This document shows, in pieces, positions 1 to 5,312 of a stretch of 5,348 nucleotides of DNA. The notes under the pieces are model-generated. The model was not told the origin of the DNA. It made no database searches and was given only the letters and a program-made list of their open reading frames with translations. Numbering within the stretch: position 1 is the first letter of the stretch; every line of letters begins with the position of its first letter. The position numbers and the translations under genes were made by a program. This DNA is from Cyanobacteria bacterium UBA11370. GTDB lineage: Bacteria > Cyanobacteriota > Cyanobacteriia > Cyanobacteriales > Coleofasciculaceae. Where the stretch lies: assembly GCA_003486645.1 (NCBI GenBank), contig DNGI01000186.1, positions 1 through 5,348 on the forward strand, in the 5' to 3' direction.

Positions 1-30
1 CCCCCTCCCCCTGTTCCCCTACTTCTTAAA
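1..30 (-). other. G-rich tract after the catalase stop codon
   Basis: Read on the minus strand, the sequence after the catalase stop is a run of G blocks separated by A, AA or ACA, cut by the window edge. It resembles the GGGGGA-type tandem repeat at the other end of the window (5313-5348), but in the opposite orientation. There is no hairpin followed by a T run, so I see no intrinsic terminator for the catalase gene inside the window. Confidence 0.4.
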
Positions 31-1017
31 CTACTTCCCATTACCCTGCGGCTGTTTTGGGCTAGCCATAGTACTTTGAGGATAAGAAGACCACTGATTT
101 GAACCACTACCAACCGCTGATGTAACTTCCTGACTTCGCTGCTGACTTAGTTTGCGGTTCATTTGTTCGACTTCTTCTGGGGTTACTTTTGCCCCCTCAA
201 TGGGATAATCGTTACTCAATCCTTCAGTTTGAATAACGTGTTCAATGGGGTCTTCAATATACACCCAATTCTCACCTGCATTCCAAGGCCCTTGACCTTC
301 ATTCCAAGCACCTCGCGCACTCGTTCCATTGGATAGATTAAAGTAGCTGTGAGTGTAGCGCGGATCGCCTTGAAGTACTCCTGGCGGGAAATTCGGTTGA
401 ATACTATCTAGTGCCGCTGAGAACATTTGGAAGTGAGAAATTTCACGGGTCATTAAAAAACCAAGCGTTTCCTTCACATACGGATCATCCGTGAATTGCA
501 TCAAATATTCGTAAACAATTTTTGCTCTCGATTCTGCGGCAATATCTGAACGCAAATCAACCGTTAAATCGCCATTTGCATTAACATAAGAACCCGACCA
601 AGGTGTTCCTTGGCTATCCGTTACTCTGGGACCACCACCGGAAAGTAGCAAGAATTGTGGGTTAACCATTGCTTCATGAACCATCTGGTCTTTCTGAGCA
701 TTACCTCCGGAGATAAACTTCATCAGAACGCTACCATCGGCGGCATTTTTCAGTTCACCATTAACCCCATCCAGCAGCATTGTAATAGTTGCCCCAACAA
801 TTTCTAGATGGCTGAATTCTTCAGTGGCGATATCCATGAGCATATCGTACTTATCAGGATAAGGCTGGCGGGCGGCGAAGGCTTGAACAAAGTACTGTAA
901 AGCAGCTTTCAGTTCGCCATTAGGCCCTCCGAACTGTTCGAGGAGCATACTAGCAAACCGAGGATCAGGTTGAGATACCCGTGCATTAAACTGTAATTCT
1001 TTGACGTGATAGAACAT
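31..1017 (-). CDS. manganese (non-haem) catalase
   Basis: Di-manganese catalase, which disproportionates hydrogen peroxide to water and oxygen; cytoplasmic, with no signal peptide or membrane segment visible. From the ATG at 1017 the protein has 328 residues and opens MFYHVKELQF, the usual family start. The ferritin-like four-helix fold carries the expected metal ligands: Glu35 in GELKAALQYF, Glu67 and His70 in ATEEFSHLE, Glu162 in AAESRAK and His195 in TREISHFQMF. Glu35 coincides in number with the ligand of the Lactobacillus plantarum enzyme. The C-terminal 35 or so residues are Ser/Gln/Pro-rich and probably disordered. The frame stays open upstream to a GTG at 1107, which would add 30 residues. 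I prefer 1017 because AGGAG lies six bases before it, the GTG has no ribosome binding site, and the extra residues do not resemble the family. The family call is firm; the peroxide-defence role is inferred from family knowledge. Confidence 0.95.
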   Translation of the reverse strand: MFYHVKELQFNARVSQPDPRFASMLLEQFGGPNGELKAALQYFVQAFAARQPYPDKYDMLMDIATEEFSHLEIVGATITMLLDGVNGELKNAADGSVLMKFISGGNAQKDQMVHEAMVNPQFLLLSGGGPRVTDSQGTPWSGSYVNANGDLTVDLRSDIAAESRAKIVYEYLMQFTDDPYVKETLGFLMTREISHFQMFSAALDSIQPNFPPGVLQGDPRYTHSYFNLSNGTSARGAWNEGQGPWNAGENWVYIEDPIEHVIQTEGLSNDYPIEGAKVTPEEVEQMNRKLSQQRSQEVTSAVGSGSNQWSSYPQSTMASPKQPQGNGK

Positions 1018-1023
1018 TTTGCT

Positions 1024-1028
1024 CTCCT
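1024..1028 (-). promoter_or_regulatory. ribosome binding site of the Mn catalase
   Basis: AGGAG on the minus strand, six bases upstream of the ATG at 1015-1017. It is the best Shine-Dalgarno match near either catalase start candidate and decides the start at 1017 over the in-frame GTG at 1107. Confidence 0.8.
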
Positions 1029-1100
1029 GTGGTGGTGTGTTATCGCTAAATTTCTCAAGTGGAAAAATAGGGAGTACAGACTGAGAATTTTTATCGTTGC

Positions 1101-1129
1101 TAAACACAGTAATCGCAAATGTTTGTCAA
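1101..1129 (-). promoter_or_regulatory. possible sigma-70-type promoter for the Mn catalase
   Basis: A perfect TTGACA (1124-1129) is followed after 17 bases by TGTTTA (1101-1106), a poor -10 match. Transcription from here would begin downstream of the GTG at 1107, which agrees with translation starting at 1017 and leaves a 5' leader of about 75 nt. The weak -10 makes this only a candidate. Confidence 0.3.
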
Positions 1130-1187
1130 ACCTTCTAACGGAAGAAAGAGCTTGTGTTCTATCAAAAGAATTAGTTTTGGTGAATAG

Positions 1188-1224
1188 ATCAGCTTTCAGT
1201 GATCAGCAGTCAGTCATCAGCAGT
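1188..1224. repeat. imperfect 14-nt tandem repeat (ATCAGCNNTCAGTS)
   Basis: Two full units and a partial one: ATCAGCTTTCAGTG (1188-1201), ATCAGCAGTCAGTC (1202-1215) and ATCAGCAGT (1216-1224). The internal TCAG also recurs. It lies between nrdJ and the catalase and contains no gene. Short degenerate repeats of this sort are frequent in filamentous cyanobacterial intergenic DNA. No function can be assigned. Confidence 0.65.
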
Positions 1225-1309
1225 AAAACTAGCTTGCTCCCCCAGGCGAGAGGAACTCAATTTTGTACTTCATTCACCTACAATAAGCGACTAAAACTGC
1301 TAAGGACTT

Positions 1310-1342
1310 AGATCCCCGACTTCTCTAAGAAGTCGGGGATCT
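1310..1342. repeat. perfect 15-bp palindrome with 3-nt loop, REP/MITE-like
   Basis: AGATCCCCGACTTCT (1310-1324), loop CTA (1325-1327), then the exact reverse complement (1328-1342). It starts 10 bases beyond the nrdJ stop codon. From memory, GATCCCCGACTTCT-type palindromes recur in many cyanobacterial genomes, so this is best read as a dispersed repeat. Transcribed as RNA it would be a very stable hairpin that could protect the nrdJ 3' end. Neither side has a U run, so it is not a standard intrinsic terminator. Confidence 0.8.
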
Positions 1343-1352
1343 GGGTTTAATG

Positions 1353-2426
1353 TTAAGAGGTTGGATTCATTTCCGGTAACAGACACTTATCCGAATCACA
1401 ACCCGCAGGTCCTGCTTCTGCTGAGTAACCTAAATCATAGTGACTCAGTGCCGTATGAAAATTATCTATTTTTCGCCTTACTTTGACCTCCTGCATGAGT
1501 TGTTCATACTGTTCTTTTGAGATTGGCTCAAAGGGTAAGCGTGGAAAGGATTGATGATCATCAAATCGAGATAGTAAAGCGGCTGAAATATAGCCTTCAT
1601 CATCTCGAATCGCTTCATAAATTCGAGTTCCTAATGCTTCCACTTCATTTTCCCGCAATTCAATTGTAGAACTGGTGTTGTGCCGTACATAATATTTTTG
1701 CACTTGCATACAAAAATCTAATTGAGCCAGTGCCGAGAACTTGCTAATATCAATTTCATCCGCTCCTGGTAAATCAGCCCACGATACAGAAACGGGAATT
1801 TCAACTAACCATTCGGTACACCGTTGATCAAATGGATCAGTTAATAGATTGCCCTTTTCATCTTTATCGGATTGAGAAGGGACTACACTATATCCATAGT
1901 CGATACAAGCCAAAGCGACGGGATCATTTTTCCGGAAGGTAACACGACGAATGAAACGTTGTGCTTTGGGAGGATGCCAACCTGGAGAAGCACCTGTGAG
2001 TAGAGATTTTGTGCCAGAAGGTTGAACTGTTGTACAGCGGTTAGGACGTTTTAGATTGTGCATATCGCAATAATCCCAAACGACTTGATGGACAATTTCT
2101 CGCCAACGAGTCAAGTAGTCTTGCTCTTGTTTTTTAAACTGTAATCCTTGTACAGTATCGGGTCGTCCATCTGTCCACCAGTGCAACCAATTCACACCAA
2201 ACGCTTTAACAAAAAAGTCAAACAATCCGGTAAAAGATACCCCGACAATGGGGTCTAATTCCCGCGATTTTTGGTAGCGTTCCTCACCGAATTTATGATT
2301 GAGAAGGACAGCTACAGATAGCGCACCTGCGCTGAAGGCTTCTTCTTGTTCTTTGTAATTATGGGGGTCGATTTGATTAAGGTGGATCTCTGATAAATTA
2401 CAGTGAAAATTAGAACCAATAATTTC
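1353..2426 (-). CDS. nrdJ: nrdJ exon 2: C-terminal half of class II ribonucleotide reductase
   Basis: Codes for residues 409-765 of the spliced enzyme, ending at TAA 1353-1355. The first codon, GAA (2424-2426), supplies the Glu of the catalytic NPCGE motif. It is followed by IIGSNFHCNLSEIHL, whose Cys417 should be one of the active-site redox cysteines. PSGT at about 544-547 is the conserved phosphate-binding turn of ribonucleotide reductases. The C-terminal tail GCDSDKC has Cys751 and Cys756 with the same five-residue step as the thioredoxin-reducible tail pair of Lactobacillus leichmannii RTPR. An ATG at 2427-2429 is in frame but consists of the last three intron bases, so the apparent free-standing 358-residue protein is almost certainly an artefact. 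That product would lack the N-terminal half, the catalytic thiyl cysteine and the first redox cysteine. AGGA nine bases upstream of that ATG lies partly in an intron stem. Confidence 0.93.
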   Translation of the reverse strand, partial: EIIGSNFHCNLSEIHLNQIDPHNYKEQEEAFSAGALSVAVLLNHKFGEERYQKSRELDPIVGVSFTGLFDFFVKAFGVNWLHWWTDGRPDTVQGLQFKKQEQDYLTRWREIVHQVVWDYCDMHNLKRPNRCTTVQPSGTKSLLTGASPGWHPPKAQRFIRRVTFRKNDPVALACIDYGYSVVPSQSDKDEKGNLLTDPFDQRCTEWLVEIPVSVSWADLPGADEIDISKFSALAQLDFCMQVQKYYVRHNTSSTIELRENEVEALGTRIYEAIRDDEGYISAALLSRFDDHQSFPRLPFEPISKEQYEQLMQEVKVRRKIDNFHTALSHYDLGYSAEAGPAGCDSDKCLLPEMNPTS

Positions 2427-2724
2427 CATTTTTTGTTATCCTAAAGGCTTTTTATCCTTTAGTTCTACGCCTTCCTGATTAGGAGTAGATCCGCGTACAT
2501 TTTACACCTAGAAACTCAATAACTCATTATAGAAAATGCTTGTTCTAGGTGTCCCCACACTCTTGGAGAGATTCTATTCTAGAAACAAATTTTAATTTTT
2601 TCTAGTTTCACTCTCTACGCTGTACGGTGTCAAAGGCTTGTTAATTCCTTTAATTACCTCGGTATTAGCATCTCAGCTTTCACCGATTTTGCGGGGTTTT
2701 TAACGTGAGGCAAAATTACGGCTT
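2427..2724 (-). ncRNA. group I self-splicing intron in nrdJ (298 nt, no ORF)
   Basis: In minus-strand intron numbering (nt 1 = position 2724), exon 1 ends in U and the intron ends in G. P1: exon CGUGUGGU pairs with guide nt 14-21 GCCUCACG, with the U-G wobble at the splice site and one U-U mismatch. P10: exon 2 GAAAUUA pairs with nt 7-13 UAAUUUU, directly next to the P1 strand. P3: 29-35/166-172. P4: 39-43/62-66. P5: 47-49/56-58. P6: 67-69/97-99. P6a: 72-78/89-95. P7: 103-109/228-233 (CAGCGUA/UACGCG, bulged A104, G105-C232 as the guanosine site). P8: 173-182/212-221. P9: 236-240/257-261. A terminal hairpin is at 263-269/278-284. An extra stem between P7 and P3 (110-114/155-159 with 120-126/140-146) resembles P7.1/P7.2 of subgroup IA; that subgroup is inferred. 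There is no homing endonuclease gene. Splicing is in phase 0 and restores NPCGE. Whether it needs a protein helper cannot be seen. Confidence 0.93.
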
Positions 2725-5169
2725 ACCACACGGATTTAATCCCACACGCGCTAAACGATGGTCTATTTCATCAGTAGCCAAGTTAGGATAATGTTTGTGT
2801 AACCATTCACTCGCGTTTCCTTGTTCATAGGCTTGCAGAAACTCTTTTTTTAATTCTTGAGTTAATAACAAATCGCAGTTTGCTCTCGCAACAGCTTCAC
2901 CCGCCCATTGAATCGCACCTTCACCCGAATAATATTGTTTGCGAACGGCATCAATACATTCTTCCAAAGTAGGTTTATAGTGAAAAACGCGAGTATGATT
3001 TGCCATTCTTAACGCATCACGTTCTGGATCAATTCGCCAGTTACCATTTTCATCCTGCTGCCAAAGATTACCCTTAGCATTGGAGAATAACTCATCATTG
3101 CTATTTCCCTGTCTCATCCCAGCACTATTGTGAGTTAAATAGCCATCACAATAAAAACAGTGAGCGTCTTCAACTTCGATATCATAAGTGTGTAGATAAT
3201 CATAGCTACCCAGTCCTTTAACGGTTACTGGGATATCAAGATCTACATCGGATTCGCTAACATAGCGTTCGTAATTTGCATCGATCCAACGCGAACCCTG
3301 AAACCCCATGTCTCGCATTTCGCTATAGGTATAGCGTTCTCGCATCATCTCACCTGGAACAGTGAAACCATACATTTTTAAACCTTGGTGCAATTTTCCT
3401 TTAACTGAATGCGCCCCAATCAAATTGTTGTATTTTTCTTTGAACGCTGGGAGAGTAATGCTGTATTTAGGTTGCCAATTTTGCTCTTGGGGGACATTAA
3501 TTTTGATTCGTCCGGCAATTCCCAGACTGGAAAGAACACCAGAAATTTGTCGAGCAAATGATCGATAAACAGTTGTTACAAGATAGGGAGGACGATTTTT
3601 AATTGTGCCATCACTATCCATTAATCCAGCCAGGTAAGCGGCTCTGATATCGCTACTTGCTTGAAGAATAAAAGCGGGAATTTGAATTGTTTGATTAGGC
3701 TGTTTGATGTATTTATGGAAATACTCTGCTAACCGAATGGAGGAACAAGAAAAACGAATTGTGTTTTCACCTTGTAAGGTTTTCGCACTAACAGATAAGC
3801 CAAATAGGGCTAGAGCAGAGTTGAGCTTAACTAGTAGCTTATCCGTTACGTCTTTATCAAGTGCGTTAGCTGACCAAGAAACGCAACCGTAGGGTTTATT
3901 GTGCTTATTCCGACCTAGTGAAACATAACCATCACCATGAGTAAACCCAATTAACCAGGCAATTTCTGGTGTTAAAAGGGGAATGGTTAGTGTTTTAGCT
4001 GTTCGGCTATTCATTGGTCGCTCTTCCGTACAGTCTGGCGGTAAAGCAGTTGGAATTCCAGGCAAAATTTCTGTGTTGTGTAACAATCTGTCACCTTCAA
4101 CTAAATCAGCAATTCGTTTCCAAAAAATTTCTCCATTAGCACTTCCTAGAACTGCCTGTTCGTGATTCAGAGTTGCTCTCGGATACGTTGCGTTTGTCTC
4201 GATTTCATAGACCTCTTGGTAGCCTTGATCAAACTTATTGGTTACTTTCTTAAATCCTAAAGGAGTTTGTACCAAATCGCCGATTTGAACGTCTTTAATT
4301 GGAACAAGCCCTTGATAAGTATGAACTAAAGCATCTTCGGGTAAACAGCGACGAATATTTCCCGCCACAATTGTGACAGCCGCTTCATCAATTAACAAAC
4401 AGCACTCAACCGAATTTAATTGTCGCCCTAACGCCTTATTTAAAATGGCTGCACAACGGTGATAAAGTTCGGGTAATTTAATCGGATTCGCAACACCCCC
4501 AAACCCTTTTAAGGGTTCTCCCGCTGGACGAATATTACTCAAATCAATTGATACATTAACCTCTCCAGAAAACTGCTCATCCGTCGATAATTCCAGTAGA
4601 GTTTGATAGGATTTAACCCAACCTTGGCGAGAATCTCCAACATAAATAGTGACACAATCGCCTACTATTTCAACTTCCGTTTCGTCCCGACGGTTTTCGG
4701 CTGGAGTTGAGCCAATTTCACCTTGGATCACAACATTGAGATGATTGCGAATGGGGGGTAACTGATTAATGTATTTGGGTTCAAGAACTGCACCTGTACC
4801 ACAACCCATCATGGCGAGATTCATCATTAGCCCAAACGCACGCCAATCAACTACATTAGTACTCGTGCAATTGTAGGCTCCGGAAAAATTCTGAGCGTTT
4901 TCAATCCAATCTGTGCCGCCAACCCATAACCAGCGGCCAGAAGGTAAACTTTTAATCTGACGCATCATCCGATGTAGTCGGTCAGTTTCTGCTAAAGTCA
5001 GTTTGCCGAGTTTAGCTAAACCCCCAATCGTGCGATCGCATACTTCACTCCAAGTCTCGCGCCCATTTGGTGTTCTGCGGCTATAGGTTCTGAAAAATAC
5101 CGGATTCGCGGCGGGTGCAGTTTCTGGAAAATCCCCTGTGAGGTTGTTTCGTTCAAGTTCTCGAACCAT
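2725..5169 (-). CDS. nrdJ: nrdJ exon 1: N-terminal half of class II ribonucleotide reductase, with in-frame intein
   Basis: Adenosylcobalamin-dependent ribonucleoside-triphosphate reductase, which makes deoxyribonucleotides for DNA synthesis in the cytoplasm. Exon 1 codes for 815 residues: extein 1-274, intein 275-681, extein 682-815. Without the intein this is host residues 1-408, and with exon 2 the mature enzyme is 765 residues, close to the monomeric L. leichmannii RTPR (739). Cys101 in AYNCTSTN is the probable first redox cysteine. Cys407 in LNPCG (codon 2728-2730) is the thiyl-radical cysteine, next to RTPR Cys408 in number. No N-terminal ATP-cone is recognisable. The unspliced frame runs two codons into the intron (Lys-Pro) and stops at TAA 2716-2718, immediately after the catalytic motif. 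MVRELER is taken as the start; no Shine-Dalgarno precedes it, as is common in cyanobacteria. NrdR-like boxes lie 50-106 bases upstream. Family and class are firm; the monomeric subclass rests on length and the missing cone. Confidence 0.95.
3127..4347 (-). mobile_element. RNR intein with LAGLIDADG homing endonuclease (407 aa)
   Basis: In-frame protein intron of residues 275-681, inserted between GNIRR and SAGMRQG of the reductase. The splicing domain is complete: Cys275 starts block A (CLPEDALVHT), block B has TLNH (Thr333, His336), block F is YDIEVEDAHCF, and block G ends in penultimate His680 and Asn681, with Ser682 as the +1 nucleophile. The central homing endonuclease has both LAGLIDADG helices, LIGFTHGDG (406-414, Asp413) and LAGLMDSDG (513-521, Asp520). 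Both catalytic acidic residues are kept and there is no frameshift, so splicing and endonuclease are probably still active. The length suits a full intein rather than a mini-intein. Inteins in RNR large chains (the RIR1 class) are known from cyanobacteria such as Trichodesmium; I cannot place this one in an allele group without a search. The reductase should be inactive until the intein excises, because it splits the conserved NIRRSA segment. Confidence 0.95.
5032..5039. repeat. HIP1 octamer palindrome GCGATCGC
   Basis: One exact copy of the highly iterated palindrome of cyanobacterial genomes, inside nrdJ exon 1. It is useful as a taxonomic hint only. I saw no other exact copy in the window. 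Confidence 0.75.
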
Positions 5170-5206
5170 AGTGAAGGTCTGTTGGTTTGTGACAAACCTT
5201 CACTAT
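5168..5206 (-). promoter_or_regulatory. palindrome spanning the nrdJ start codon
   Basis: ATAGTGAAGGT (5168-5178) and its exact reverse complement (5196-5206) form an 11-bp stem. After one mismatch, three further pairs (5180-5182/5192-5194) leave a 9-nt loop. The first two bases of the nrdJ ATG (5169, 5168) are inside the stem. If transcription starts upstream of 5206, the hairpin would hide the start codon. If the TATAGT at 5202-5207 (minus strand) is the -10 element, the left arm would not be transcribed and the palindrome could instead act as a DNA operator. The structure is clear; its function is inference. Confidence 0.6.
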
Positions 5207-5207
5207 A
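5202..5207 (-). promoter_or_regulatory. possible -10 element of nrdJ (TATAGT)
   Basis: TATAGT on the minus strand matches TATAAT in five of six bases and would place the transcript start about 25-30 bases before the ATG. No convincing -35 lies at 16-18 bases; TTGACC is upstream but 25 bases away. A regulated promoter with a weak -35 is possible. Confidence 0.25.
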
Positions 5208-5218
5208 CGCGATTCCAC

Positions 5219-5234
5219 GAAGCAGATATAGTGG
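5219..5234. promoter_or_regulatory. NrdR-box-like site, proximal (half-site conserved)
   Basis: Contains AGATATAGTG (5224-5233), identical to the core of the distal site. Against the known NrdR consensus acaCwAtATaTwGtgt it matches 10 of 16; the right half is good and the left half is degenerate. NrdR is the widespread repressor of ribonucleotide reductase genes and usually binds paired boxes. Confidence 0.5.
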
Positions 5235-5259
5235 TCAATCCTAAAAACTTCCTATCTTG

Positions 5260-5275
5260 GCGCTAGATATAGTGA
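5260..5275. promoter_or_regulatory. NrdR-box-like site, distal
   Basis: GCGCTAGATATAGTGA matches the NrdR consensus acaCwAtATaTwGtgt at 12 of 16 positions, including all six most conserved ones (C4, A6, A8, T9, T11, G13). Its core AGATATAGTG (5265-5274) repeats exactly 41 bp away in the proximal site, about four helical turns, so both boxes would face the same side of the DNA. Site identity is inferred from consensus and from its place upstream of an RNR gene. Confidence 0.6.
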
Positions 5276-5312
5276 GTGGATTTGATGGGTGAAAAAAGGA
5301 GAAGAAGAGAGG

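Noticed and set aside
1188..1224. CRISPR-like array
   Set aside because: The unit is 14 nt with no spacers, only about two and a half copies, and degenerate.
1006..1311. Plus-strand open frame of about 100 codons in the nrdJ-catalase gap
   Set aside because: It runs antisense over the catalase start, crosses the short repeats, has no recognisable protein similarity and no ribosome binding site.
1310..1342. Rho-independent terminator for nrdJ or for a plus-strand gene
   Set aside because: The hairpin is strong but neither side is followed by a T run.
1353..2429. Exon 2 as an independent ribonucleotide reductase gene, or the pair as a split (two-subunit) enzyme
   Set aside because: Its Met is formed from intron bases, it begins exactly where exon 1 ends in the NPCG|E motif, and the bases between fold as a group I intron with guide pairing to both exons.
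2427..2724. Frameshifted or disrupted pseudogene of nrdJ
   Set aside because: No reductase-like coding sequence is lost or duplicated across the gap, and both halves are fully conserved at active-site cysteines. Precise removal of 298 nt restores the frame.
2427..2724. Group II intron
   Set aside because: The 5' end is AAGCC rather than GUGYG, the 3' end is UG rather than AY, and no domain V hairpin is visible. The ends and guide pairing fit group I.
3362..4165. Several plus-strand open frames of 60-70 codons opposite the intein
   Set aside because: They are antisense to a well-supported intein reading frame, have no family resemblance and no initiation signals.
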